From Streptomyces mangrovisoli (GTDB lineage: Bacteria; Actinomycetota; Actinomycetes; Streptomycetales; Streptomycetaceae), in NCBI RefSeq assembly GCF_000974985.2, contig NZ_LAVA02000028.1:1-64000 (forward strand): DNA of 64,000 nt. The letters are read 5' to 3'. Below, piece by piece: positions 37,135 through 46,408 of this stretch. Below the pieces are notes generated by a model. The model saw nothing but the letters and a program-made list of their open reading frames with translations. It had not been told where the DNA came from and ran no database searches. Numbering within the stretch: position 1 is the first letter of the stretch; each line of letters opens with the position of its first letter. The translations under genes and the position numbers were made by a program.

Positions 37135-38316
37135 ATGGAGAACCGCCGGCGGGGGTGGGTGGACGCCCACCCCCGCATCAGGGACGCGGCACCGCCCCTG
37201 CTGATCACGGTCGCCGCGGTGCCGGCGAGCGCCATGGCCGACGGCCGGTGGACCCAGCCGAGCCTCGCGAACGTGGCCTGGGTGGCCCTCGCCTGCCTGC
37301 CCCTCCTCTGGCGCTACCGCCGGCCGGTGCAGGTGGTGGCCGCGGTCGTCGCCGTACAGATCACGCAGGTGACGGTCGGCGGGAACAGCGTCATGGTCGC
37401 CGTACCGGCCATCGTCGCCCTCTACACCGTGGGTCTGCTGCGCCGCCCGCGCACCGCGTGGATCTCGGGAACCGTCGCGGCGATGACCCTCGCCGCCTCG
37501 GGCACGGTGCTCGCCCGTCCGGCGGCGATCAGCGGCGACATGCTGGTCTGGTTCGACGTGCTGATGCTGGCCACCGGCGCCGGCGTCGCCGTGCGCAGCC
37601 GCCGTGAGCGACTGGCGTCGATCGAGGCGCGGGCCGTGCACGCCGAGGAGACCCGCGAGGCGGAGGCGCTCCGCCGGGTCGCCGAGGAACGCGTGCGCAT
37701 CGCCCGCGAACTGCACGACGTCGTCGCCCATCACATCACCCTGGTGAACGCGCAGGCGGGCGTCGCCCAGCATCTCGTACGCACCGACGCGGAGAAGGCG
37801 TACCGGGCGCTCGGGGCCATCAAGGACACCAGCCGGGCCGCCCTGGAGGAGCTGCGGGCCACGGTCGGACTGCTGCGGCGCTCGGACGACGACACGCCGC
37901 TCTCCCTCGTGCCCGCGCCGGGGCTGGGCGACCTGGACACCCTGGTGGACGGATTCCGCAAGGCGGGCCAGAACATCCGTCTGGACAGGACCGGCGAGCT
38001 CCGACAGCTCTCCCCCTCCACGGACCTGGCCGCCTATCGCATCATCCAGGAAGCGCTCACCAACACCCACAAGCACGCGGGAGCCGCTCACGCCCACGTC
38101 ACGCTCGCCTACGGTGAACAGACACTGCAGATCACGGTGGCCGACGACGGCCGCGGCACCGCGAAGCAGGGTTCCGGGACCGGCCACGGGCTCATCGGCA
38201 TGAGGGAGCGCGCCACGGCCTTCGGCGGGACCCTCACCGCGGGACCCGCGCCGCACGGTGGTTACCGCGTGCACGCCGAACTGCCCCTGCCGCAGCCACC
38301 GAAGGACACCGCGTGA
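37135..38316 (+). CDS. Sensor histidine kinase, NarL/DesK type
   Basis: 393 aa. About five TM helices (1-150) and no large periplasmic domain, then a HisKA_3 box with phospho-His in ARELHDVVAHHI and a HATPase with GRGTAKQGSGTGHGLIGMRERA. ATG 37135 is preferred over the GTG at 37126 because AGGGAG lies 9 nt upstream of the ATG. Its stop overlaps the response-regulator start (GTGA). Confidence 0.92.
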   Translation: MENRRRGWVDAHPRIRDAAPPLLITVAAVPASAMADGRWTQPSLANVAWVALACLPLLWRYRRPVQVVAAVVAVQITQVTVGGNSVMVAVPAIVALYTVGLLRRPRTAWISGTVAAMTLAASGTVLARPAAISGDMLVWFDVLMLATGAGVAVRSRRERLASIEARAVHAEETREAEALRRVAEERVRIARELHDVVAHHITLVNAQAGVAQHLVRTDAEKAYRALGAIKDTSRAALEELRATVGLLRRSDDDTPLSLVPAPGLGDLDTLVDGFRKAGQNIRLDRTGELRQLSPSTDLAAYRIIQEALTNTHKHAGAAHAHVTLAYGEQTLQITVADDGRGTAKQGSGTGHGLIGMRERATAFGGTLTAGPAPHGGYRVHAELPLPQPPKDTA

Positions 38317-38984
38317 CCATCCGTATCCTGCTCGCCGACGACCAGGCGCTGCTGCGCGGCACCTTCCGGCTGCTCATCGACAGCGAGCCGGACATGGAGG
38401 TTGTGGCCGAGGCCGCCAACGGCCGGGAGGCGGTCGAACTGGCCCGCACCCATCGCGCGGACCTGGTCCTGATGGACATCCGGATGCCGGACACCGACGG
38501 CATCGCCGCGACCCGTCTGATCAGCGAGGACGAGGACCTGGCAGGGGTACGGGTGCTCGTCCTGACGACCTTCGAGGACGACGAGCACGTCTTCGAGGCG
38601 CTGCACGCGGGCGCGAGCGGTTTCCTCGGCAAGGGCATCGACCCGCCCGACCTGCTGGACGCGATCCGGGTGGTGGCGGGCGGCGAGGCCCTGCTGTCCC
38701 CGGCCGCCACGCAGACCCTCATCGCCCGCGTCCTGAACCAGCCGAGCGCCGGCCGGGCCCCCGCCTCCGACCGCCTCGACTCCCTGACACCGAGGGAACG
38801 CGAGGTGACGACACTGGTGGCGATGGGCCTGTCGAACGACGAGATCGCCGAACGCCTCTTCGTCTCCACCCTCACGGTGAAGACCCACGCCAACCGAGCC
38901 ATGACCAAACTGGGCGCCCGCGACCGCGCCCAGCTCGTGGTCATGGCGTACGAGGCCGGACTGGTGCGGGCGGGCGGGGCCTGA
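38313..38984 (+). CDS. LuxR/NarL-family response regulator
   Basis: 223 aa. Receiver domain with phospho-acceptor Asp in VLMDIRMPDTDG and Lys in GASGFLGKG; C-terminal GerE-type HTH LTPREREVTTLVAMGLSNDEIAERL, read in parts. Partner of the kinase directly upstream (GTGA overlap). The nearest plausible target is the MMPL exporter gene. Confidence 0.94.
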   Translation: MTIRILLADDQALLRGTFRLLIDSEPDMEVVAEAANGREAVELARTHRADLVLMDIRMPDTDGIAATRLISEDEDLAGVRVLVLTTFEDDEHVFEALHAGASGFLGKGIDPPDLLDAIRVVAGGEALLSPAATQTLIARVLNQPSAGRAPASDRLDSLTPREREVTTLVAMGLSNDEIAERLFVSTLTVKTHANRAMTKLGARDRAQLVVMAYEAGLVRAGGA

Positions 38985-39004
38985 GACCCGCGGAACAGCG
39001 GGTC
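38985..39004. terminator. Compact bidirectional hairpin between convergent genes
   Basis: GACCCGC-GGAACA-GCGGGTC directly follows the response-regulator stop, and its right arm enters the stop codon of the methyltransferase gene on the other strand. Confidence 0.6.
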
Positions 39005-40349
39005 AGGAACGCTTGCCCACCGGCTCCAGGATCGCCACGCACTCCACGTGATGGGTCATCGGGAACAGGTCGAACGCCCGCAGCGTGCGCACCCGGTAGC
39101 CGCCGTCGCGGAAGTACGCCAGGTCGCGGGCCAGGGCGGCCGGGTCGCAGGCGACGTAGGCGATGCGGCGGGCGCCCAGGGACGACAGGTGGTCGACCGT
39201 CTTCTTGCCCGCACCCGCGCGGGGCGGGTCGAGGACGACGAGGTCGACCTCCGTGATGCCGGTGCGCGGGAGGACCGTCTCGACCTTGCCCTGTTCGATG
39301 CGGACGCGGTCGAAGGCGGCCAGGTTGTGCCGGGCGTCCTCGACCGCGCGCTTGCCGGACTCGATGCCGAGGACCGCGCCCGCCTCGCCCAGGCGGTCGG
39401 CGAGGGCGCCGGCGAAGAGGCCGACGCCGCAGTAGAGGTCGAGGGCCATCTCGCCCTTGCGCGGCAGCAGGCCCTGCATGACGGCCTTGACCAGCGTGTC
39501 GGCGGCCATCGGGTGCACCTGCCAGAAGCCGCCGCTGCCGACGCGGTAGGTGCGGCCGTCGGCGCGCTCGCGGACGAAGGCGCGGCCGTGGACGCGGTGG
39601 ATGCCGCCGTCCTTCTCCTCGACGCGCATGACGGAGACGGGCCGGTCCAGCTCGACGATCGGGAGGCGGGCGCCGGGGCGCGGTTCCAGGATCACCATGC
39701 GGTCCTGGGAGCCGGTCGCGGCGATCGCGTCGACCGACTCCATGCCGAACCAGTCGCGGTCCTCGATGCCGAGTTCGCTGACGCCCGGTGCCGCGATCAT
39801 GCAGTGGTCGATCGGCTCGATCTCGTGGGAGCGGTGCCGGCGCAGACCGGCGTTGCCCTCCTCGTCGACGGCGTACTGCACGCGGGTGCGCCACTGGGGG
39901 ACCTGGCCGGCGGGCAGCTTGTCGCCCTCCGCCGGCATGACCGTGCCGTCCCAGCCGACGTCCTCCGGGGTGAGGCCCGCGAGCCGCTGCAGCTGCTCGG
40001 CGATCACCTCGCCCTTGAGCCGGCGCTGGGCGCCCGGCTTGGCGTGCTGCCAGTCGCAGCCGCCGCAGCGGCCGGGGCCGGCGAACGGGCAGGGCGCCTC
40101 GACCCGGTCCTTGGAGGCGTCGAGCACCTCTACGGCGTCCGCGCGCAGGAAGCGGGCGCCCTCCTCGCCGTCGGTGACGCGGGCCACGACCCGTTCGCCG
40201 GGCAGCGCGTGCCGTACGAACAGCACCTGGCCCGACTCCGTACGGGCGACGCAGTGCCCGCCGTGGGCGACGGGGCCGACCTCGACCTCGTACTCCTGCC
40301 CCACCAGCGACAGCGACCCCGCCTGCGAATTCTTCGGTTCTGCCTGCAT
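39003..40349 (-). CDS. Class I SAM-dependent RNA uridine-C5 methyltransferase (TrmA/RlmCD family)
   Basis: 448 aa. N-terminal TRAM domain (~12-70), a Cys cluster CPFAGPGRCGGC (likely 4Fe-4S, with another Cys), then the methyltransferase: FWQVHP, SAM motif LDLYCGVGLFAG, DPPRAG and catalytic Cys in YVACDPAALARD. It methylates C5 of uridine in tRNA or 23S rRNA. The same gene sits next to an APC permease and the ceoB/ceoC genes in mycobacteria. Start ATG 40349, with GGAG ~10 nt upstream. Confidence 0.92.
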   Translation of the reverse strand: MQAEPKNSQAGSLSLVGQEYEVEVGPVAHGGHCVARTESGQVLFVRHALPGERVVARVTDGEEGARFLRADAVEVLDASKDRVEAPCPFAGPGRCGGCDWQHAKPGAQRRLKGEVIAEQLQRLAGLTPEDVGWDGTVMPAEGDKLPAGQVPQWRTRVQYAVDEEGNAGLRRHRSHEIEPIDHCMIAAPGVSELGIEDRDWFGMESVDAIAATGSQDRMVILEPRPGARLPIVELDRPVSVMRVEEKDGGIHRVHGRAFVRERADGRTYRVGSGGFWQVHPMAADTLVKAVMQGLLPRKGEMALDLYCGVGLFAGALADRLGEAGAVLGIESGKRAVEDARHNLAAFDRVRIEQGKVETVLPRTGITEVDLVVLDPPRAGAGKKTVDHLSSLGARRIAYVACDPAALARDLAYFRDGGYRVRTLRAFDLFPMTHHVECVAILEPVGKRS

Positions 40350-40536
40350 GGCGGGACGACTCCAGACGGGGAGGGCACTACGGGCGCTTCACCGACCCGG
40401 AACGGGTGGATCACGGTCGTAGGACGGACGACGTGGCGGACGTGACAACAGCCCACCAGTCTACGTGCCGTCCGGCCGCTCCCGTTCCAGGCCGCCCCGC
40501 GCGTGGCTCCACGCCCGGGGCGACAGGCCCGTCCGC

Positions 40537-42597
40537 TCAGTCCCGCGCCCCCGCCTCCTTCTGCCGGCCGTCCCGGTGGTCCGCCGCGGGGCCGCGGCGC
40601 ACCGAGCCCGGCGCGCTCCAGTCCTGGCGCCTGCGGGCCCGGTTGCGGGCCACCTCGGAGGACTCCAGCTGGTACGGCACCGACGTCACCATCACGCCGG
40701 GCGTGAACAGCAGGCGGCCCTTGAGGCGCAGCGCGCTCTGGTTGTGCAGCAGGTGCTCGTACCAGTGGCCGACGACGTACTCGGGGATGATCACCGACAC
40801 CGCGTCCCGCGGCGACTCCCGGCGCAGGCTCTTGACGTACTCGATGACCGGCCGGGTGATCTCGCGGTACGGCGAGTCGAGGACCTTCAGCGGTACGTCG
40901 ATGCCGCGCCGCTCCCACTCCTCGCGCAGCGCCTTCGTCTCCGCCGCGTCGACGTTGACGGTGAGCGCCTCCAGCGTGTTGGTGCGCATCAGCTTGGCGT
41001 ACGCGAGCGCGCGCAGCGTCGGCCGGTGGATCTTGGAGATCAGCACGACCGAGTGGACGCGGGAGGGGCGGACCAGGTCGTCGGTGGGCTCCTCGGGCGC
41101 GGTCAGCTCCTCGGAGACGCGGTCGTAGTGCCGGCGGATCGCGGTCATCGTCGCGTAGAAGAGGCACATGCCGAGCAGGGCGACCCACGCGCCGTGCGTG
41201 AACTTCGTGACGAGGACGACGACCAGCACCAGGCCGGTGAGGAACGCGCCGAAGGTGTTGATCGCGCGGGAACGCTTCATGTGGCTGCGCTTGGCCGGGT
41301 CCTGCTCGGTGGCCAGGTGCCGGTTCCAGTGCCGGACCATGCCGGTCTGGCTGAGCGTGAAGGACACGAACACGCCGACGATGTACAGCTGGATCAGCCG
41401 TGTGGAGTCGGCGCCGTAGATCACGGTGAGCAGCGAGGCGGCGCCCGCGAGCAGCACGATGCCGTTGGAGAACGCGAGGCGGTCGCCGCGGGTGTGCAGC
41501 TGGCGGGGCAGGTAGCGGTCCTGCGCGAGGATCGCGCCGAGCAGCGGGAAGCCGTTGTAGGCGGTGTTCGCGGCCAGGAACAGCACCAGCGCGGTGGCCG
41601 CCGCGAGGATCACGAACAGGAAGCTGCCCTTGCCGAAGACGGCCTCGGCGACCTGGGAGATCACCGGGTTCTGGACGTATCCGGAACCGATCGGGTGCCC
41701 GTTGTGCAGCAGGTCGGTGGCCGGGTTCTCGGCCATGCGGACCTTGGTGGTCATGGCGAGGACGATGATGCCGCAGAACATCGTGACGGCGAGCAGGCCC
41801 ATCGCCGCGAGCGTGGTCGCCGCGTTCTTCGACTTGGGCTTGCGGAAGGCCGGGACACCGTTGGAGATCGCCTCGACGCCGGTGAGCGCGGCACAGCCGG
41901 AGGAGAAGGCGCGCAACAGCAGGAAGACCAGTGCGAACCCGGCGAGGCCCTGGTGCTCGGCCTTGATCGTGTAGTCGGCGGTCGGCGCGTGCATGGTGTC
42001 GCCGAGGACCAGGCCGCGGAAGGCGCCCCAGGCGATCATGACGAAGACGCCGCCGACGAAGACGTAGGTCGGGATCGCGAAGAGCTTGCCCGACTCCTTC
42101 ACGCCGCGCAGGTTCATCAGCGTGAGCAGCACGATCACGACGACCGCGCACAGCACCTTGTGCTGGACCACGAAGGGGACGGCGGAGCCGAGGTTCTCGA
42201 TGCCGGAGGCGATCGAGACGGCCACGGTCATGACGTAGTCGACGAGCAGGGCGCTGGCGACCGTGAGGCCTGCCCGGGGGCCCAGGTTGGTGGTGGCGAC
42301 CTCGTAGTCGCCGCCGCCGCTCGGGTAGGCGTGCACGTTCTGCCGGTAGGAGGCGACCACGGTGAACATCAGCACCACGACCGCGAGGGCGATCCAGGGG
42401 CTGAAGTGGTAGGCCGACACACCCGCGATGGACAGGACGAGCAGCACCTCCCCCGGGGCGTAGGCCACGGAGGACAGCGGGTCGGAAGCGAAGACGGGGA
42501 GTGCGATGCGCTTCGGCAGGAGCGTTTCACCCAGCCGGTCGCTGCGCAGAGCACGCCCGATCAGGATCCGTTTGGGCACGTCGGTCAGTTTGGACAC
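40537..42597 (-). CDS. APC-family permease, KimA-like potassium transporter
   Basis: 686 aa. About 12 TM helices (~25-475) and a ~190-residue cytoplasmic C-terminal domain. The opening (KRIALPVFASDPLSSVAYAPGE) and YPSGGGDYEVATTNLG match the KimA/YdaO branch of the APC superfamily, a K+/H+ symporter type inhibited by c-di-AMP, rather than amino acid carriers. The neighbouring ceoB/ceoC (TrkA-type gating proteins) support potassium as substrate. GTG 42597 is the family start; no ribosome site is visible and a GTG at 42687 is possible. Confidence 0.85.
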   Translation of the reverse strand: MSKLTDVPKRILIGRALRSDRLGETLLPKRIALPVFASDPLSSVAYAPGEVLLVLSIAGVSAYHFSPWIALAVVVLMFTVVASYRQNVHAYPSGGGDYEVATTNLGPRAGLTVASALLVDYVMTVAVSIASGIENLGSAVPFVVQHKVLCAVVVIVLLTLMNLRGVKESGKLFAIPTYVFVGGVFVMIAWGAFRGLVLGDTMHAPTADYTIKAEHQGLAGFALVFLLLRAFSSGCAALTGVEAISNGVPAFRKPKSKNAATTLAAMGLLAVTMFCGIIVLAMTTKVRMAENPATDLLHNGHPIGSGYVQNPVISQVAEAVFGKGSFLFVILAAATALVLFLAANTAYNGFPLLGAILAQDRYLPRQLHTRGDRLAFSNGIVLLAGAASLLTVIYGADSTRLIQLYIVGVFVSFTLSQTGMVRHWNRHLATEQDPAKRSHMKRSRAINTFGAFLTGLVLVVVLVTKFTHGAWVALLGMCLFYATMTAIRRHYDRVSEELTAPEEPTDDLVRPSRVHSVVLISKIHRPTLRALAYAKLMRTNTLEALTVNVDAAETKALREEWERRGIDVPLKVLDSPYREITRPVIEYVKSLRRESPRDAVSVIIPEYVVGHWYEHLLHNQSALRLKGRLLFTPGVMVTSVPYQLESSEVARNRARRRQDWSAPGSVRRGPAADHRDGRQKEAGARD

Positions 42598-42993
42598 GAG
42601 AGAGGATCGTAAGGCGTCGAACAGGCAGTCGCCCAGCCACCGTCTCAGATCTGCCTCACGAGTGAAAACCGCCACGACCGGTACCACGGATTCCGCAACG
42701 GCGGGCCGACCCGTGTCTAGATGGCTGAATCCCCTTTCGTTCCCTCTCCGTTCTTACCGACGACGCCGTCCCCGGAGGTCCCATGCCCGCGACCGCAGAG
42801 CTGATCGGCGCCGCCGTGGCCCTGCTCGGCCTCGGATTCCTCACCCTGTTCAGCGTGCGCAGCATCACTCGCCGCTGATCACCCAACCCGTGCACGGGGG
42901 TGCCCTCCGCCGACGGCGCGTGTGTAGCTTGGGCGGCGGTCTGAGAACCTGTTAAGGACAAGTCAAACGTTTCTTGACATCGGAAGGACGGTC
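42598..42993. other. 396-bp divergent gap between K+ transport genes
   Basis: Apart from the 31-codon frame at 42783-42878 nothing is coded. The sequence is moderately AT-richer near 42720-42760 and 42945-42985, where promoters for ceoB are likely. I looked for a c-di-AMP (ydaO-type) riboswitch upstream of the permease and saw no matching core. Confidence 0.5.
42783..42878 (+). CDS. 31-residue single-span membrane peptide
   Basis: Short frame MPATAELIGAAVALLGLGFL... ending in RSITRR: one hydrophobic helix with a basic end. GGAGG lies 4 nt before the ATG, and 28 of 31 sense codons end in G or C, as in real genes here. It lies in the divergent gap between the KimA-like permease and ceoB. Size and topology recall KdpF, the small peptide of the Kdp pump, but no sequence match is claimed. 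Confidence 0.5.
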   Translation: MPATAELIGAAVALLGLGFLTLFSVRSITRR

Positions 42994-43662
42994 GTGCACA
43001 TCGTCATCATGGGTTGCGGGAGAGTGGGTTCCGCTCTCGCCCAGACCCTGGAGCAACACGGGCACACGGTCGCCGTCATCGACCAGGACCCCACCGCCTT
43101 CCGCCGCCTCGGCCCGGGATTCGGCGGCCGCCGGGTCACCGGGATCGGGTTCGACCAGGACACCCTGCGCGAGGCGGGCATCGAGGAGGCCGGCGCCTTC
43201 GCCGCCGTCTCCAGTGGCGACAACTCCAACATCATCTCCGCCCGCGTGGCGCGCGAGATGTTCGGCGTGCAGAACGTCGCGGCCCGCATCTACGACCCCC
43301 GCCGCGCCGAGGTCTACCAGCGCCTCGGCATCCCGACGGTGGCCACCGTCCGCTGGACGGCCGACCAGATGCTGCGCCGCCTGCTGCCCTCGGGGGCCGA
43401 GCCGCTGTGGCGCGACCCCACCGGCGGTGTGCAACTCGCCGAGGTCGCGACCTCGTCCGGCTGGGTCGGACACAAGATCAGCCGGCTCCAGGAGGAGACC
43501 GGCGTGCGGGTCGCGTTCCTGACCCGGCTCGGCGAGGCGATCCTGCCGAGCTCGCAGACGGTGCTCCAGGAGGGCGATCTGGTGCACGTGATGATGCGCA
43601 CGGACGAGATCGAGAAGGTCGAGGCGGCCTTCGCGAAGGGCCCCGAGGAGGGCGGTCACTGA
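42994..43662 (+). CDS. ceoB: TrkA-family K+ uptake regulatory protein, first copy
   Basis: 222 aa. N-terminal RCK domain with the NAD motif GCGRVGSALAQ (6-16) and acidic IDQDP; C-terminal TrkA_C domain (~140-220). GTG 42994 has GGAAGG 7 nt upstream. Such proteins gate K+ channels or transporters by binding NAD(H) or nucleotides. It overlaps ceoC by one base (TGATG). The ceoB-ceoC pair next to an APC-type K+ permease matches the mycobacterial arrangement. Confidence 0.92.
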   Translation: MHIVIMGCGRVGSALAQTLEQHGHTVAVIDQDPTAFRRLGPGFGGRRVTGIGFDQDTLREAGIEEAGAFAAVSSGDNSNIISARVAREMFGVQNVAARIYDPRRAEVYQRLGIPTVATVRWTADQMLRRLLPSGAEPLWRDPTGGVQLAEVATSSGWVGHKISRLQEETGVRVAFLTRLGEAILPSSQTVLQEGDLVHVMMRTDEIEKVEAAFAKGPEEGGH

Positions 43663-44339
43663 TGAGGGTCGCCATTGCCGGAGCCGGCGCGGTCGGCCGT
43701 TCGATCGCCGGTGAGCTGCTGGAGAACGGCCACGAGGTCCTGCTCGTGGACAAGGCGCCGACCGCGATCTCGGTCGAGCGGGTGCCGCAGGCGGAGTGGC
43801 TGCTGGCCGACGCCTGCGAGATCACCTCGCTCGACGAGGCGGCGTTGCAGCGCTGCAACGTCGTCATCGCCGCGACCGGCGACGACAAGGTCAACCTGGT
43901 CGTCTCCCTGCTCGCCAAGACGGAGTACGGCGTTCCGCGGGTCGTGGCCCGGGTGAACAACCCCAAGAACGAGTGGCTGTTCAACGAGTCCTGGGGCGTC
44001 GACGTCGCCGTCTCCACCCCGCGTCTGATGTCCGCCCTGGTCGAGGAGGCGGTGAGCGTCGGCGACCTGGTCCGGCTGCTGCGCTTCAGCCACGGCGACG
44101 CCAACCTCGTCGAGCTGACCCTGCCCGAGGAGTCGGCCCTGGCCGGCACCCAGGTCGGCGACGTGGAGTGGCCCGAGGACACCTCGCTGGTCACCATCAT
44201 CCGCGGCACCCGCGTGCTCACCCCGTCCCGGGAGGACTCGCTGGAGGCGGGCGACGAACTGCTCTTCGTCGCCGCCCAGGCCCGCGAGGAGCAGCTGGAG
44301 AACCTGCTGTCGGTCCGCCGGGAGGACGGGAAGGACTGA
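43662..44339 (+). CDS. ceoC: TrkA-family K+ uptake regulatory protein, second copy
   Basis: 225 aa. RCK Rossmann fold with GAGAVGRSIAGELLENGHEV and LVDKAP, plus a TrkA_C domain (~140-215). It resembles ceoB throughout and probably forms hetero-oligomers with it. Its ATG shares the A of the ceoB stop. A strong hairpin follows. Confidence 0.92.
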   Translation: MRVAIAGAGAVGRSIAGELLENGHEVLLVDKAPTAISVERVPQAEWLLADACEITSLDEAALQRCNVVIAATGDDKVNLVVSLLAKTEYGVPRVVARVNNPKNEWLFNESWGVDVAVSTPRLMSALVEEAVSVGDLVRLLRFSHGDANLVELTLPEESALAGTQVGDVEWPEDTSLVTIIRGTRVLTPSREDSLEAGDELLFVAAQAREEQLENLLSVRREDGKD

Positions 44340-44358
44340 CCCTCCCCGATGTCCCGGT

Positions 44359-44409
44359 CGTACGCGGAGGGGCCCCGGATCTTTCGATTCCGGGGCCCCT
44401 CCGCGTACG
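44359..44409. terminator. Bidirectional terminator between ceoC and the DUF3159 gene
   Basis: 21-bp perfect stem (CGTACGCGGAGGGGCCCCGGA and complement) with a 9-nt loop, 20 nt after the ceoC stop and ~70 nt past the DUF3159 stop. Confidence 0.88.
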
Positions 44410-44477
44410 TGCAGGGAACGTCGACCGGCGAGGGGACGGCCCGCGGTCCTTTACGGCCGCCGGGACGCCGCTGCCGC

Positions 44478-45227
44478 CTACCGACGGTGGCGTCCGCCGC
44501 CCTCGGGGGCCGGGCCCGCGGCCGCCGCGCGCTCACGCTCGGCCTGCTCCTCCGCCTCCATCTCCGCGAACACGTCGATCGGAGCCGGCGCCTTCGCGAG
44601 GAAGACCCAGGTGAGCCAAATGGCGAGCAGGAACGGCGGGATCTTCAGGGCGACCAGGATCCAGCCCAGCGAGGTGGTGTCGGCCCACCAGTACAGCGGG
44701 AAGAGGATCGCGCACTTGGCCAGCAGGATCAGGCCCCAGGCCCAGCTCGCCTTGGCGTACGCCTTCTTGCGGCCGGGGTTGCGGGTGCGCCAGGAGAGGT
44801 TCTCCTTGAACACCGGGCCGAGGATCAGACCGATCAGCGGCACCCCGGCCAGCGTCGTGATGATGTACGCCAGCGCCAGGCCGAGCGTGTAGAGCATCCC
44901 GGGCAGGTAGAAGTCCTTCGCGTTGCCCGTGAACATCGCGAAGACCACGCCGAAGACGACCCCGAAGACACCGCTGAAGGCGTGCTTCACGGTGTCCTTC
45001 ATCGCCAGCCGCACCACGACCAGGACGACCGCCACCGCCAGGGCGGCGATCGCCGACCAGTGGAGGTCCTTGTTGATCGTGAAGATGGTGACGAAGAGAA
45101 GGCCGGGCAGGACGGTCTCGACCATGCCCCGGACACCGCCGAACGCCTCGAACAGCGCCGCCTCCGTCACCGCCCGGGCGTCGTCCTGCTGAGTGGTGTC
45201 TTCGGTCGGCTTGTCGAGCGACGTCAC
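44478..45227 (-). CDS. DUF3159 integral membrane protein
   Basis: 249 aa with about six TM helices and charged ends. ALFEAFGGVRGMVETVLPGL near the start and GPVFKENLSWRTRNPGRKKAY match the actinobacterial DUF3159 family; homologous to mycobacterial Rv2693c by position and form. Function unknown. GTG 45227 has GGGAG 6 nt upstream. It follows the OB-fold gene after 3 bp. Confidence 0.88.
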   Translation of the reverse strand: MTSLDKPTEDTTQQDDARAVTEAALFEAFGGVRGMVETVLPGLLFVTIFTINKDLHWSAIAALAVAVVLVVVRLAMKDTVKHAFSGVFGVVFGVVFAMFTGNAKDFYLPGMLYTLGLALAYIITTLAGVPLIGLILGPVFKENLSWRTRNPGRKKAYAKASWAWGLILLAKCAILFPLYWWADTTSLGWILVALKIPPFLLAIWLTWVFLAKAPAPIDVFAEMEAEEQAERERAAAAGPAPEGGGRHRR

Positions 45228-45230
45228 CGG

Positions 45231-45641
45231 CTACTCCCTACCGAGGGGTCTCAGTTCGTATTTCGGGTTGAACAGCACTCGGCGTCCCCGGCTCATGGAG
45301 ACCCGGCCCGATGCGATCAGTCTGCGCCCCGGTTCGATGCCCACGATGGAGCGCCTGCCCAGCCACACCACGTCCAGCGCGGCGGAGCCGTCGAACAGTT
45401 CGGCCTCCAGGGCCGGGACTCCGGCGCGCGGCCGCAGAGTGACCGTGCGCAAGGTACCAGTAACCGTGACGATCTGGCGGTCCTGGCAGTCACCGATCCG
45501 GGTGCAGCCGGTGTTCTCGGCGTCTTCGCGAAGCTCCTCGGACTCCAGGTCCTCCTGCGACGAGGAGAGCCGACCGAGCATCCGCCGGAACCGGCCCGCC
45601 GGCTTGCCGCCCGGCTTGTCGGAACGAGGAACAGCACTCAT
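45231..45641 (-). CDS. OB-fold nucleic-acid-binding domain protein
   Basis: 136 aa. Residues ~55-125 (RQIVTVTGTLRTVTLRPRAG, ALDVVWLGRRSIVGIEPG) form a small beta-barrel of the RecG/tRNA_anti OB type; the N-terminus is charged and disordered. Its operon partner is the DUF3159 membrane protein, a pair conserved across actinobacteria (Rv2694c-Rv2693c arrangement). Partner nucleic acid unknown. Start ATG 45641 has no clear ribosome site. Confidence 0.82.
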   Translation of the reverse strand: MSAVPRSDKPGGKPAGRFRRMLGRLSSSQEDLESEELREDAENTGCTRIGDCQDRQIVTVTGTLRTVTLRPRAGVPALEAELFDGSAALDVVWLGRRSIVGIEPGRRLIASGRVSMSRGRRVLFNPKYELRPLGRE

Positions 45642-45724
45642 ATCTGAAGCGTACCGGGGTGCACTGCCCGCTACGTACCCTCAGGTCCTCGTCCCGAACC
45701 GGCGACCCCGCCATGGTGCCCCAC

Positions 45725-46408
45725 TCACTTCTCGAACCGGTAGCCCATGCCGGGTTCTGTGATGAAGTGCTCGGGATGCGACGGATCGGCCTCCAGCTTG
45801 CGCCGCAGCTGGGCCATGTAGACCCGCAGATAGTTGCTCTCCGTGCCGTACGAGGGCCCCCACACCTCCTGGAGCAGCTGCTTCTGGCTGACCAGCCGGC
45901 CGGTGTTGCGGACCAGCACCTCCAGCAGATGCCACTCCGTCGGGGTCAGCCGTACGTCCCGTCCGTCGCGGTGGACCTTCTTGGCGGCCAGGTCAACGGT
46001 GAACCCGCCGGTCTCCACGAGCACGTCGTCCTCGCCCGCCCCGGTCGGCTCGGCCCGCCGGACCGCCGCGCGCAGCCGGGCCAGCAGCTCGTCCATGCCG
46101 AAGGGCTTGGTGACGTAGTCGTCGGCCCCGGCGTCGAGCGCCTCGACCTTCTCGTCGGAGGAGTGGCGGGCGGACAGCACCAGGATCGGGACCCGGGTCC
46201 AGCCGCGCAGACCACGGATCACCTCGACGCCGTCCATGTCGGGCAGCCCGAGGTCCAGGACGACCACGTCGGGATGGCGGGCGGCCGCCAGCTGGAGGGC
46301 GGTGGTGCCGTCGTGGGCCGCGTCGACGTCGTACTTCCGGGCCTTGAGGTTGATCACGAGTGCCCGCACGATCTGCGGCTCGTCGTCGACCACCAGCACC
46401 CTGGTCAT
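45725..46408 (-). CDS. kdpE: OmpR-family response regulator KdpE
   Basis: 227 aa. Receiver with Asp in VVVLDLGLPDMDG and Lys in YVTKPFGMDELLAR; winged-helix C-terminal domain with LTPTEWHLLEVLVRNTGRLV and YGTESNYLRVYMAQLRRKLE. Its ATG overlaps the kdpD stop (ATGA). KdpE normally activates kdpFABC under low K+; that operon is not in the window. Confidence 0.93.
   Translation of the reverse strand: MTRVLVVDDEPQIVRALVINLKARKYDVDAAHDGTTALQLAAARHPDVVVLDLGLPDMDGVEVIRGLRGWTRVPILVLSARHSSDEKVEALDAGADDYVTKPFGMDELLARLRAAVRRAEPTGAGEDDVLVETGGFTVDLAAKKVHRDGRDVRLTPTEWHLLEVLVRNTGRLVSQKQLLQEVWGPSYGTESNYLRVYMAQLRRKLEADPSHPEHFITEPGMGYRFEK

Noticed and set aside
42598-42993. c-di-AMP (ydaO-type) riboswitch upstream of the KimA-like gene
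   Set aside because: No recognisable conserved core in this gap.
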